Source: Bradyrhizobium sp. NDS-1 (lineage in GTDB: Bacteria; Pseudomonadota; Alphaproteobacteria; Rhizobiales; Xanthobacteraceae). Taken from it: DNA of 64,000 nt. The notes below the pieces were generated by a model. That model saw only the letters and a list, made by a program, of their open reading frames with translations, searched no databases and was not told the origin of the DNA. Position numbers and translations under genes: made by a program. Numbering within the stretch: position 1 is the first letter of the stretch; each line of letters starts with the position of its first letter. This document shows positions 27,247 through 35,427 of this stretch, one piece after another. The DNA is taken from positions 1,411,501-1,475,500 of the forward strand of contig NZ_CP136628.1 of assembly GCF_032918005.1 (NCBI RefSeq), given 5' to 3'.

Positions 27247-27276
27247 TTGGAGGATGGGGTGAGAGCACCGAGTGCA

Positions 27277-27882
27277 TCACGCCTCCTCCTCCAGGCTGAG
27301 CCATTGCCGAACCCGCGCATCGGGGTCGGGGTTTTGCGTGACATCGGAGACCACCGCGATCGAATCCGCCCCAGCCGCAAAAATCTCCGCGGCGTGCTCG
27401 AACTTGATGCCGCCGATCGCGACCAGCGGGATCGATCCGATGCGCTTCTTCCATTCGGTGATCTTCGGAATACCCTGCGGCTCGAAGCGCATCGACTTCA
27501 GCGTGGTGAAGAAGATCGGGCCGAGCGCGACGTAATCGGGCTTCGCGGCCAGCGCGGTCTCAAGCTCGGCATCGTCATGGGTGGAGATGCCGAGGGACAG
27601 GCCGGCCTCGCGGATCGCCTTGAGGTCGGCATCGGCAAGATCCTCCTGGCCGAGATGCAGATATTTGGCGCCGGCGACGATCGCGGCGCGCCAATAGTCG
27701 TTCACGACCAGCTTGGCTTGGGTACCTTCGGTGATCGCCAGCGCATCGGTGACCATCTGCAAGGCCTGCCCGTCGTCGAGCTCCTTGGCGCGCAGCTGAA
27801 TGGTGCCGACGCCGAGCTTGGTCAGGCGCTCGACCCACGCAAGGCTGTCGACGACGGGATAGAAGCGATCAGGATACGGCAT
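27277..27882 (-). CDS. thiE: Thiamine phosphate synthase ThiE
   Basis: A 201-residue TIM-barrel enzyme that joins HMP pyrophosphate and the thiazole phosphate carboxylate into thiamin phosphate. Seen are [38 protein letters not shown] (usually NDxxxxA...GxHLGQxD), [14 protein letters not shown] and [14 protein letters not shown]. The ATG at 27882 overlaps the thiG stop by 14 bases, which suggests translational coupling. A longer TTG start at 27900 is less likely. Confidence 0.94.
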   Translation of the reverse strand: MPYPDRFYPVVDSLAWVERLTKLGVGTIQLRAKELDDGQALQMVTDALAITEGTQAKLVVNDYWRAAIVAGAKYLHLGQEDLADADLKAIREAGLSLGISTHDDAELETALAAKPDYVALGPIFFTTLKSMRFEPQGIPKITEWKKRIGSIPLVAIGGIKFEHAAEIFAAGADSIAVVSDVTQNPDPDARVRQWLSLEEEA

Positions 27883-28651
27883 GCCAGAACGGGGTCCCAA
27901 CGACAGGGGTGGAGGGGGAGGCGAAGTCGCGGGCGTTCATCAGCCCGGCTTCATAAGCGGTGCGGCCGGCCTCGATACCGAGGCGGAAGGCGTTGGCCAT
28001 TGCGACGGGATCTGCGGCCTTGGCGATCGCGGTGTTGAGCAGCACGGCGTCATAGCCGAGCTCGAGCGCCTGCGCGGCGTGCGAGGGCGCACCGAGGCCG
28101 GCGTCGACCACCAGCGTGATGTCGGGCAGCCGATCGCGCAGTAGCTTCAGCGCATCGCGATTGGTGATGCCTTTCGCGCTGCCGATGGGGGCCGCCCACG
28201 GCATCACCACCTTGCAGCCGGCATCGACCAGGCGGTTCGCGACCGAGAGATCCTCGGTGCAATAGGGGAATACTTCAAAACCGTCCTTGACCAGGATGGT
28301 GGCGGCTTCGACCAGGCCGACCACGTCGGGCTGCAGCGTGTCGTTGTCGGCGATGACTTCGAGCTTGATCCAGGTCGTGCCGAACAATTCGCGGGCGAGC
28401 TTTGCGGTGGTCACGGCTTCGCGCACCGTGCGGCAGCCGGCGGTGTTCGGCAGCACGGTGACGTCGAGCTCGCGGATCAGATTCCAGAACGCATCGCCGG
28501 TCTTGCCGCCGGCGGATTCGCGCCGCAGCGACACCGTGACGATGTTGGCGCCCGAGGCGCGGATCGCGGACTGCATGATCGCAGGCGAAGGATAGAGCGC
28601 GCTGCCGATCAGGAGGCGGGAGGCGAAGGTCTTGCCGTAGAAGGTCACCAT
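27869..28651 (-). CDS. thiG: Thiazole synthase ThiG
   Basis: A 260-residue enzyme that builds the thiazole phosphate carboxylate from deoxyxylulose 5-phosphate, dehydroglycine and ThiS thiocarboxylate. Markers are [58 protein letters not shown] and [20 protein letters not shown]. The ATG at 28651 has AAGGAG upstream and matches the family start; the frame opens earlier within the repeat-containing gap. Confidence 0.97.
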   Translation of the reverse strand: MVTFYGKTFASRLLIGSALYPSPAIMQSAIRASGANIVTVSLRRESAGGKTGDAFWNLIRELDVTVLPNTAGCRTVREAVTTAKLARELFGTTWIKLEVIADNDTLQPDVVGLVEAATILVKDGFEVFPYCTEDLSVANRLVDAGCKVVMPWAAPIGSAKGITNRDALKLLRDRLPDITLVVDAGLGAPSHAAQALELGYDAVLLNTAIAKAADPVAMANAFRLGIEAGRTAYEAGLMNARDFASPSTPVVGTPFWHAVS

Positions 28652-28694
28652 GTGGAAGGTGTCTCCTTGAAGAATGGTGTCAGCCAAAACGAAG

Positions 28695-28797
28695 CTGTCA
28701 TCCCCGCGAAGGCGGGGATCCAGTACGCCGGGGCCGTCCGGCTGGAAACGTGAAGCCGCGGCGTACTGGATCGCCCGGTCAAGCCGGGCGATGACAG
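28695..28797. repeat. Palindromic repeat, type D, in the thiS-thiG gap
   Basis: Begins CTGTCATCCCCGCGAAGGCG and ends GGTCAAGCCGGGCGATGACAG, with inner pair CCAGTACGCC/GGCGTACTGG. It fills most of the gap between two genes that are usually tightly coupled. Confidence 0.92.
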
Positions 28798-28823
28798 CGG
28801 AGTGTTTGGTGAAAGCATCCCGC

Positions 28824-29021
28824 TCACCCTCCCTGCCGCGGCGTGATGATCTCGATCTCGTCGCCGGCCTTCAGTGCCGTCTCGGCCCAGCGGCTTTTCG
28901 GCACGACGTCGTAGTTCAGCGCGATGGCGAAATGGGTGCCCTCGTAGTCGAGCTCGGCGAGCAGCGCGTCGACGCTGGCCGCGCTGATCTCCCGCGCCTC
29001 GCCGTTGACGATCACGCGCAT
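28824..29021 (-). CDS. thiS: Sulfur carrier protein ThiS
   Basis: A 65-residue ubiquitin-like protein ending in Gly-Gly (TPRQGG), the site of adenylation and thiocarboxylate formation that delivers sulfur to ThiG. It begins [12 protein letters not shown] and has the family's central [12 protein letters not shown]. It overlaps thiO by 10 bases. ThiF, which activates ThiS, is not in the window. Confidence 0.95.
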   Translation of the reverse strand: MRVIVNGEAREISAASVDALLAELDYEGTHFAIALNYDVVPKSRWAETALKAGDEIEIITPRQGG

Positions 29022-30034
29022 TGCATCACCTCGTTGTCGATCTGGCCGCGCTCGACATAGGCGAGCGTCAGCTCGGCGAGCGCGGGCGCGATCAGGAAGC
29101 CGTGGCGGTAGAGACCGTTGACGGTGATCCTGCGGCCGCGGATGCCGATGCGCGGCAAATTGTCGGGAAAAGCAGGACGAAGCCCGGAGCCGAATTCGAC
29201 GATGCGGGCCTCGCCGAACGCGGGGTGCACGGTGTAAGCCGCGCCGAGCAGCTCCAGCGCGGAGCGGACGCTGACGCCGGTGTCCTCGGCCTCGATCGAG
29301 GTCGCGCCCAGCATGAACAGATTGTCCTCGCGCGGGATCACGTAGAGCGGCCAGCGCGGATGCATCAGCCGCACCGGGCGTGCAAGCTGCACCTCACTGG
29401 TCTCGATCAGGATCATCTCGCCCTTGACGCCGCGAAGCTCCGGCTGTTCGTCGCGCGCGCCGAGGCCGCGGCAGTCGATCACGATGCCCTCGGAATCCTG
29501 TGCGAGATCGGTGGCTGAAACGTCGCTGCAGAATTTGATGGTGCCGCCGGCGGCGCGGATGCGCTCGTGAAGCTGCGGCAGCACGCGGCGCGGCTCGACA
29601 TGGCCCTCGGCCGGGAAGAACAGCGCGTCGCGGAAGCGGCCCTCCAGCGACGGTTCGAGCTCGGCGAGGCTGGCTGCGTCGAGCCGGCGGTGATCCTCGG
29701 TCATGCGGGCGAAACGCTCGAAATCGCTGCGTTCGCGCGGATGGGCGACCACGAGCGAGCCGTTGAACGGCGTGTCCGGCAGCTCGCGCCGCCAGATGTC
29801 CAGCGAGCGCAGCCCCAGGCGGCTGATGATGGGTTCGGCGACCTCGGCCTCGCAATAGGGCGCGAGCATGCCGCCGGCCCAATGGCTGGTGGCGTCCGTC
29901 ATCGCCTCGTCACCGCGCTCGTGCAAGGTCACGGCATGGCCGGCCTGTGCGAACAGCAGGGCCTGCCAGGCGCCCGCAATGCCTGCGCCGATGATGGATA
30001 CCGGTGAATCCGGCCGCTTGGTCGTCTGCAACAT
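29012..30034 (-). CDS. thiO: Glycine oxidase ThiO
   Basis: A 340-residue FAD-dependent amine oxidase that makes dehydroglycine for thiazole synthesis. The FAD-binding motif VSIIGAGIAGAWQALLFAQAG is near the N terminus, with SHWAGGMLAPYCEAE and GLYRHGFLIAPALAEL further on. It is the first gene after the TPP riboswitch, with GGGACAGGG directly upstream of the ATG. Its stop overlaps thiS. Confidence 0.95.
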   Translation of the reverse strand: MLQTTKRPDSPVSIIGAGIAGAWQALLFAQAGHAVTLHERGDEAMTDATSHWAGGMLAPYCEAEVAEPIISRLGLRSLDIWRRELPDTPFNGSLVVAHPRERSDFERFARMTEDHRRLDAASLAELEPSLEGRFRDALFFPAEGHVEPRRVLPQLHERIRAAGGTIKFCSDVSATDLAQDSEGIVIDCRGLGARDEQPELRGVKGEMILIETSEVQLARPVRLMHPRWPLYVIPREDNLFMLGATSIEAEDTGVSVRSALELLGAAYTVHPAFGEARIVEFGSGLRPAFPDNLPRIGIRGRRITVNGLYRHGFLIAPALAELTLAYVERGQIDNEVMQCA

Positions 30035-30039
30035 CCCTG

Positions 30040-30158
30040 TCCCTTCGCCGGCATGACCCGGATCAGGTTCAAAGGGTCACCGCGGTCCTGGCAAGCCGGT
30101 CGATCGGCATTGCCCATTTAGCGGTATCTCAGCTCCTCCTCGGAGCACCCCTCGGAAC
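30040..30158 (-). promoter_or_regulatory. TPP riboswitch (THI element)
   Basis: Read on the minus strand, the conserved core appears in order: GGGGTGC, then GCTGAGATACCGC, then ACCCTTTGAACCTGATCCGG, then GTCATGCCGGCGAAGGGA. This is the thi-box consensus. It ends just before the ribosome-binding site of thiO, so thiamin pyrophosphate binding should block initiation or cause termination, lowering expression of thiOSGE and probably thiC. Confidence 0.97.
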
Positions 30159-30209
30159 GGCTCTAATGTAGGACAGTGACAGGCCGTGTCAACGCGTCTG
30201 CCACAGGGC

Positions 30210-30291
30210 AGTCATTCCGGGATGGTGCGAAAGCGCCAGCCCCGGAATCTCGAGATTCCGGGTTCGGTCCTGCGGACCGCCCCGGAATGAC
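30210..30291. repeat. Palindromic repeat, type B variant
   Basis: GTCATTCCGGGATGGTGCGA ... CCGGAATCTCGAGATTCCGG ... CCGCCCCGGAATGAC. The centre is a perfect CCGGAATCTCGAGATTCCGG palindrome. A near-identical copy is at 46283-46362. It lies between the start of the thi transcript and the transglycosylase stop. Confidence 0.9.
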
Positions 30292-30296
30292 GTCGG

Positions 30297-30839
30297 TTAG
30301 TGGGGAACCTGCGCCCGCGCATTGCGGACGCGTTGCGCCAGCTTGCGCTGCGGCGGTGCGCCGAACATCGGCTGCGGGTTGCCGTTGGGCTCCAGCCAAG
30401 CCTGCGCGTTCGTCTCGAAGCTGGCCTGCTGCAGCGTCTCCTGCCGCTGCCGCTTGGCTGCGTAGTAATAGCCGCCTGCGAAATAACGCACGGCCCGGGC
30501 GTGGTCGCCATTGGCGGCGCGGTAGGCGCCGGCGAGGTATTTCACGGCATAGGTGAGGTTGGTGTTGGGATCGCGCAGGCCGGCTGCATCGCCGGTGTAG
30601 CCGACCCCGCGGGCGGTCGCGAGCTTGATCTGCATCATCCCGATGGTGCCGCCGCGGCCGACGAGATGGGGCTGATAGCGGCTCTCGCGCATGATCACGC
30701 GGTGCACCAGCGCTTCCGGCACGCCGTTGGCGCGGGCATGGGCCGCGACCATCTCGGCATACTCGGCCTGGCCGGCAAATGCGGCCTGCGGCAATGTCAG
30801 TCCGGCCGCGAGCAGTGCGGCAATGCGTAAAATTTTCAT
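30297..30839 (-). CDS. Lytic transglycosylase, SLT domain
   Basis: A 180-residue exported transglycosylase. Signal peptide ends near AAFAGQ; the SLT domain has LVHRVIMRESRYQPHLVGRG with catalytic Glu in MRESRY, GTIGMMQIKLATARGVGYTG and LTYAVKYLAGAYRAANGD. The Tyr-rich GGYYYAAKRQ follows. The start ATG at 30839 gives a clean signal peptide; an upstream open frame lacks one. It is a compact enzyme that could act in wall remodelling or assembly of envelope complexes. Confidence 0.92.
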   Translation of the reverse strand: MKILRIAALLAAGLTLPQAAFAGQAEYAEMVAAHARANGVPEALVHRVIMRESRYQPHLVGRGGTIGMMQIKLATARGVGYTGDAAGLRDPNTNLTYAVKYLAGAYRAANGDHARAVRYFAGGYYYAAKRQRQETLQQASFETNAQAWLEPNGNPQPMFGAPPQRKLAQRVRNARAQVPH

Positions 30840-31092
30840 CAGATATCCCAGAGGTCGTTGGAAGTGACCTGCACCGGTTGCCGTTAGGCCCCCGGAACGC
30901 GGCGATGATGTGACCAAACGCCGCCATCGTCCGATTTTGCGGTGCCGAGCCGCCATTACGACCCAAAGCCGGCGCAAGAGGCCTCCAAGCGGAAGCTTCG
31001 GGGCCGACGACCCCACTCGCGGCAGCACGCCTGTCTATTCGCGCGTGCCGGCGAAAGCGAGTAGGAAGATGCTGCAAATCGGGAGAGGTGCC

Positions 31093-31293
31093 ATGACAAA
31101 AGCAATCCTCAGCGACATCCCCAGGCAAAACCCCTGCGCCCAATGCGGCACGCCGATTGCGCAGCCCGACTGGATCGAGCCGGGCGAAGGCCGCGTGTCC
31201 TACCTCTGGACCTGCCACGCCTGCAACTATCGCTTCGAGGCGGTGGCGATCTTCGACGAGGTGGCCGTCGAGCACCCGCCGCTCGCGGCCTGA
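31093..31293 (+). CDS. Small zinc-ribbon protein
   Basis: A 66-residue protein with two CxxC pairs, NPCAQCGTPI and WTCHACNYRFE, spaced as in a zinc ribbon. GGGAGAGG lies 4 bases before the ATG. No membrane segment or signal. Probably binds zinc; its partner is unknown. Confidence 0.85.
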   Translation: MTKAILSDIPRQNPCAQCGTPIAQPDWIEPGEGRVSYLWTCHACNYRFEAVAIFDEVAVEHPPLAA

Positions 31294-31525
31294 GGTGCTT
31301 CATAGGGCATGATCGCCGCGCAAATGCGTGCGGTTCTGTCGCGAAGAAGAACCGCGTCACACTTGCGCTATCGCCGCAAAGCCGTGCGCCGCAAAATGTT
31401 CCTGGGTAACGCAGGAACATGCCTCGCGTGCTCGCGCGTTACGCGACGAAATTGCGGCGCGCACGGAACTGCGCTTCATCAGCGCGGTTTTCTCCCCACG
31501 AGTTTTCGATGAAGGAGAGGACAAC

Positions 31526-32062
31526 ATGATGAAGTCGATCGTCGCCGGCCTTGCCGGCACAGCACTGCTCACCACCGTTGCGTTCGCGCAAGCGCCGACC
31601 GCCACCACCGACAAGGCGGCGCCTGCGGCCACGACCTCCACGTCCACCACCGCCACCACTACTGCGAGCGGGCAGTGGCGTACGTCCAAGATGGACGGCC
31701 TCAAGGTCTACAACGAAGCCAACGAGAACATCGGCACGATCAATGATCTGCTGATGGACAAGAACGGCGACATCAAGATCGCAGTGATCGGCGTCGGCGG
31801 CTTCCTCGGCATGGGCGAGCATCTCGTCGCGGTGCCGTATGAGAAGCTGAAGTTCGTCAACGAGGCCGTGGCCTATACCGGTGCCGGCACGAACCCGGGC
31901 GCCAAGCCCGCCGCGAGCACGACGACGGGCGCTGCGACCGGTACCGACAGGCCTGCTGCGACTGCGACGTCGACCACGTCGAAATGGTACCCGGACCACG
32001 CCGTGTTCAATGCGAGCAAGGACGAGCTGAAGAACATGCCGGAGTTCAAGTACTCGGAGTAA
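31526..32062 (+). CDS. PRC-barrel domain protein, exported
   Basis: A 178-residue protein with a signal peptide (TVAFAQAP), a Thr/Ala-rich linker, a PRC-barrel (WRTSKMDGLKVYNEANENIG through VAVPYEKLKFVNEAV) and a second Thr/Ala linker before WYPDHAVFNASKDELKNMP. PRC-barrels bind other proteins or RNA; exported versions are common in rhizobia and tied to stress, but the function is unclear. AAGGAGAGG precedes the first of two adjacent ATGs. It converges on the ABC importer. Confidence 0.9.
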   Translation: MMKSIVAGLAGTALLTTVAFAQAPTATTDKAAPAATTSTSTTATTTASGQWRTSKMDGLKVYNEANENIGTINDLLMDKNGDIKIAVIGVGGFLGMGEHLVAVPYEKLKFVNEAVAYTGAGTNPGAKPAASTTTGAATGTDRPAATATSTTSKWYPDHAVFNASKDELKNMPEFKYSE

Positions 32063-32088
32063 TGCGGCTCGCCTAACCACCTGAACGA

Positions 32089-32116
32089 AGCGCGCCCGGT
32101 TTTCACCGGGCGCGCT
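32089..32116. terminator. Terminator hairpin after the PRC-barrel gene
   Basis: AGCGCGCCCGG and CCGGGCGCGCT form a perfect 11-bp stem with a TTTTCA loop, and T-rich sequence follows. It separates the PRC-barrel gene from the converging permease gene. Confidence 0.9.
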
Positions 32117-32171
32117 GTCGTGTCGTTTTCTGACCTCTCCCCGCAGGCGGCGAGAGGGAGAAGGAAGCCGT

Positions 32172-33002
32172 TCAGCCGCCGCCACCCTTGAGCCGTTCGT
32201 TGCGTCGGCGCAGGCCTTCCATGGTGGCGAGGAGGATGATCGAGACCGTCGTCAGGATCACCGCCGCTGCCGTGATGGTCGGGCTGATGTTCTCGCGGAT
32301 GCCGCTGAACATCTCGCGCGGCAGGGTGCGCTGCTCGGGGCCTGCCATGAACAGCACGATGACCACCTCGTCGAAGCTGGTCGCGAAGGCGAACAGCGCA
32401 CCCGATGCGAGGCCGGGCAGGATCAGCGGCAGGATCACGCGGCGGAACGCATACAGCGGCGAGGCGCCGAGCGAGGCGGCGGCGCGCGCCAGATTGGTGT
32501 CGAAGCTTTGCAGCGTCGCGCCGACCGTGATCACCACGAAGGGCGTCGCCAGCGCGGTGTGGGCCAGGATCAGGCCGAGATAACTGCCGGTGAGGCCAAT
32601 CGGCGCGAAGAAGAAATACAGGCCGACCGCGGTGATGACACCGGGCACCACCACCGGCGACAGCACGAAAGCCAGCACGAGCGGCTTGAAACGGCTCTTC
32701 CACTGCGCCAGCCCCAGCGCGGCCAGCGTGCCGAGCACCATGGACAGCGCCGTCGAGGCGACGCCGATGATCAGGCTGTTTTTCAGCGCATTCATCCAGC
32801 GCGGCGACGTGATGAAGTCGTCGTACCAGCGCAAGGACAGGCCGGGCAGCGGATAGGTGAGGTAGGAGCCCGAACTGAAGGACAGCGGCATGATCGCCAG
32901 GATCGGCGCGATCAGGAAGATGAACACCAGCGTGGAGACAACAATGGTCCCGGTCCACGCGATGCGCTGGCTGGTCGTGCGCAAGGAGGAATTGTCGCTC
33001 AA
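32172..33002 (-). CDS. ABC importer permease, polyamine type (PotC-like)
   Basis: A 276-residue inner-membrane permease of the spermidine/putrescine class, six predicted helices, with the EAA-like loop ARAAASLGASPLYAFRRVIL that contacts the ATPase. The likely start is TTG at 33002, overlapping the previous gene's TGA (TTGA), with AAGAATT upstream and no better ATG; this would couple the two permeases in translation. It is the last gene of the four-gene importer operon. The exact substrate is not known. Confidence 0.93.
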   Translation of the reverse strand: MSDNSSLRTTSQRIAWTGTIVVSTLVFIFLIAPILAIMPLSFSSGSYLTYPLPGLSLRWYDDFITSPRWMNALKNSLIIGVASTALSMVLGTLAALGLAQWKSRFKPLVLAFVLSPVVVPGVITAVGLYFFFAPIGLTGSYLGLILAHTALATPFVVITVGATLQSFDTNLARAAASLGASPLYAFRRVILPLILPGLASGALFAFATSFDEVVIVLFMAGPEQRTLPREMFSGIRENISPTITAAAVILTTVSIILLATMEGLRRRNERLKGGGG

Positions 33003-34261
33003 TTCTTCATGCCTCCGGTGACCTGCTGGCCCTGCACCAGCTTGCCATAGACGAGTGCCAGCAAAAGGGTGGCCAGCAGCAGCACCGCGCCCAACGCCGA
33101 AGCGAGGCCCCAGTTGGCGGTCTCGGTCGTGTACAGCGCGATGAAGTAGCTGATCATCTGATCGGCGGCGCCGCCGACGAGAGCCGGTGTGATGTAGTAG
33201 CCGAGCGCCAGGATGAAGACGAGCAGGCTTCCCGCACTGACGCCGGGCAGCGTTTGCGGCAGGTAGATCCGCAGAAAGGCCGTGACGGGCGCCGCACCGA
33301 GCGAGGCGGCGGCCCGCATGTAAGCGGGCGAGATCGCCTTCATGCTGCTGTACAGCGGCAGGATCATGAAGGGCAGGAGAACGTGGGTCATCGCCACGCA
33401 GACGCCGAAGCGGTTGTAGATCAGGCGCAGCGGCTCGTCGATGACGCCAAGCCAGTGCAGGCTGTCGTTCACGACGCCCTTGCTCTGCAACAGCACGATC
33501 CACGCGCAGGTACGGACCAGAAGCGAGGTCCAGAACGGCAGCAGCACGAAGATCATCAGGAGGTTCGACCGCCCCGGCGGCAGCGTCGCCAGCAGGTAGG
33601 CGACCGGGAAGCCGAGGATCAGGCAGAGGACGGTGACGCTGAGGCTGATGAGGAAGGTGCGGGCGAACAGGCTGCGGTAGATCGCCTGGTCGGGTGGTGC
33701 GGCGACGACCGCGCCGTCCACGTTCCGTGTCAGGTCGAGCGCCGCCAGAAGGTAGAAGCCCGTAACGGGGCCGCCGGCGTCCTTGATCGTCGTCCACGTC
33801 GCGCGTTCGCGCCAGGCCGGATTGATCTTGCCCAGCGTCTCCCTGGCCGTGCCGGGCTCGGGCATCGCCTTCAGATTGCGTGCGGTGCTGGTCAGGATCG
33901 TGCGAAAACCGTTCAGCGCGTAGTTCAGCCGCTTGGCCGCAATCGCAATGGTGCCGGAGGCGCGAGCCGCCTGGATGTCGCTTGCCAGCGCTGCGTACGC
34001 CGTTTCGTCCGGCAGGTCCTTGCCGTCCCAACCGGCGAGAGCCGCGATAGTTTGAGGCAGAACCTGGCGCACCTCGCGGTCGTCGACCGAGCGCCACAGC
34101 ATGCCGGCGATGGGCCCGGCGAAGGTGAAGAGCAGGAACACTAGAAGCGGCGCTACCAGCGCCAATGCCTTGACCTGGCGCGTTCGCTCAGCGCGCCTCA
34201 ATCGGCGCTTGAGCGGCACCTCGGTCGACGCATTGGCGCCGGTCAGCAGCGCATCCGTCAT
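32999..34261 (-). CDS. ABC importer permease, polyamine type (PotB-like) with a long periplasmic loop
   Basis: A 420-residue permease, clearly longer than PotB (about 285). The extra length is a soluble insert of about 130 residues between the first and second membrane helices (about 60-190, including INPAWRERATWTTIKDAGGP). The rest has the usual core and the coupling loop MRAAASLGAAPVTAFLRIYL. Order in the operon is ATPase, binding protein, this permease, then the PotC-like permease. Confidence 0.93.
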   Translation of the reverse strand: MTDALLTGANASTEVPLKRRLRRAERTRQVKALALVAPLLVFLLFTFAGPIAGMLWRSVDDREVRQVLPQTIAALAGWDGKDLPDETAYAALASDIQAARASGTIAIAAKRLNYALNGFRTILTSTARNLKAMPEPGTARETLGKINPAWRERATWTTIKDAGGPVTGFYLLAALDLTRNVDGAVVAAPPDQAIYRSLFARTFLISLSVTVLCLILGFPVAYLLATLPPGRSNLLMIFVLLPFWTSLLVRTCAWIVLLQSKGVVNDSLHWLGVIDEPLRLIYNRFGVCVAMTHVLLPFMILPLYSSMKAISPAYMRAAASLGAAPVTAFLRIYLPQTLPGVSAGSLLVFILALGYYITPALVGGAADQMISYFIALYTTETANWGLASALGAVLLLATLLLALVYGKLVQGQQVTGGMKN

Positions 34262-34286
34262 GGGGCGAGCCTTGCCGATGCGCTGT

Positions 34287-35345
34287 TTATTTCGCCGCCC
34301 ATTTGTTGAAGCGCTCGGTCAGGCGGTCGATGTTCTCGAGCCAGAAGGCAACGTTGATCTCGACCGCGTTCTTGATGTTGTCGGGCGCCGTCGGCAGGTC
34401 CTTCAGAACGGCGGGGGCGAGCCTGCCGGCTGCGTCCTTGTTCGAAGTGCCATAGGCGATGTTCTCCGACAGTTTTGACTGGTTCTCCGCCTTGCCGACG
34501 AAGTCCAGGAACTTGTAAGCGGCATCCTTGTTCGGGCTGCCCTTCAGGATGACCCAGCTGTCGAGCGTGAACAGCGCCCCGTCCCACACCATGCCGAAGT
34601 TCTTCTTCTCGTTCTTGTTCGCGGTGTCGATACGGCCATTGTAGACCGAGGTCATCGCCACCTCGCCGGAGGCGAGCAGTTGCGGCGGCTGGGCGCCGGC
34701 CTTCCACCAGACGATGTCGCCCTTGATGCTGTCCAGCTTCTTGAAGGCGCGCTCGATGCCCTCGTCGGTCGCTAGCACCTTGTAGACGTCCTTCGGCGCG
34801 ACACCGTCGGCCATCAGCGCGATCTCCAGCGTGGTCTTGGGGCCCTGACGCAGGGCGCGCTTGCCCGGAATCTTCTTGGTGTCGAAGAAATCGGCCCAGC
34901 CGCTGGGGGCTTCCTTCAGCTTGTCCTTGTCGTAGCCGAGAACGAAATCGTAGAGGATGGCACCGACGCCGCAGGGATTGACGGACGGCGGGATATAGGC
35001 CGCCTCGCCGCCGATCTTGGAATAGTCCAGCTTCTCGAACAGGCCTTCCTCGCAGCCGACCGCGAGCTCGTCGCTCTCGACCTGGACGACGTCCCAGGTG
35101 GCGGCGCCGCCCTGCACCTTGGCGCGCAACACGCCGACGCCGCCGTCCCAGGACTCGTCGTTCATGGCAATTCCGGCCGCCTTCTTGAACGGTTCGAAGT
35201 AAACCTTCTTCTGTGCATCCTGATAGGCGCCGCCCCACGACACGACGGTGAGGTCACGCGCCTGCGCGACGCTCGCGAGCGCAGCGCTGGCACCGAGCGC
35301 CGCGGCGAAACCCAGAGCAATCCGGCCAATCTTGCACTTCAGCAT
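34287..35345 (-). CDS. ABC importer substrate-binding protein, polyamine type (PotD/PotF-like)
   Basis: A 352-residue periplasmic binding protein. Signal peptide ends near ASVAQARD; the mature start DLTVVSWGGAYQDAQKKVYF is typical of family 1 spermidine/putrescine-binding proteins, as are NPCGVGAILYDFVLGYD and VAMTSVYNGRID. It would deliver a polyamine or a related cationic compound to the two permeases downstream. AAGGA lies upstream of the ATG. Confidence 0.94.
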   Translation of the reverse strand: MLKCKIGRIALGFAAALGASAALASVAQARDLTVVSWGGAYQDAQKKVYFEPFKKAAGIAMNDESWDGGVGVLRAKVQGGAATWDVVQVESDELAVGCEEGLFEKLDYSKIGGEAAYIPPSVNPCGVGAILYDFVLGYDKDKLKEAPSGWADFFDTKKIPGKRALRQGPKTTLEIALMADGVAPKDVYKVLATDEGIERAFKKLDSIKGDIVWWKAGAQPPQLLASGEVAMTSVYNGRIDTANKNEKKNFGMVWDGALFTLDSWVILKGSPNKDAAYKFLDFVGKAENQSKLSENIAYGTSNKDAAGRLAPAVLKDLPTAPDNIKNAVEINVAFWLENIDRLTERFNKWAAK

Positions 35346-35427
35346 GGTCTTGGTTCCTTCTTCATGTCAGTTGCGTCGAGGTTGATTTGTTTCAGGTCGG
35401 CTCGCGCTGGCGAAATCCTGCAATGGG

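Noticed and set aside
30840..31092. Open plus-strand frame leading into the zinc-ribbon gene
   Set aside because: Arg/Pro-rich, no start with a ribosome-binding site; the zinc-ribbon start at 31093 has a good one.
32172..34097. A single fused frame covering both permeases
   Set aside because: The first part is a different frame of the PotB-like gene; the PotC-like gene starts at 33002 with a TTGA overlap.
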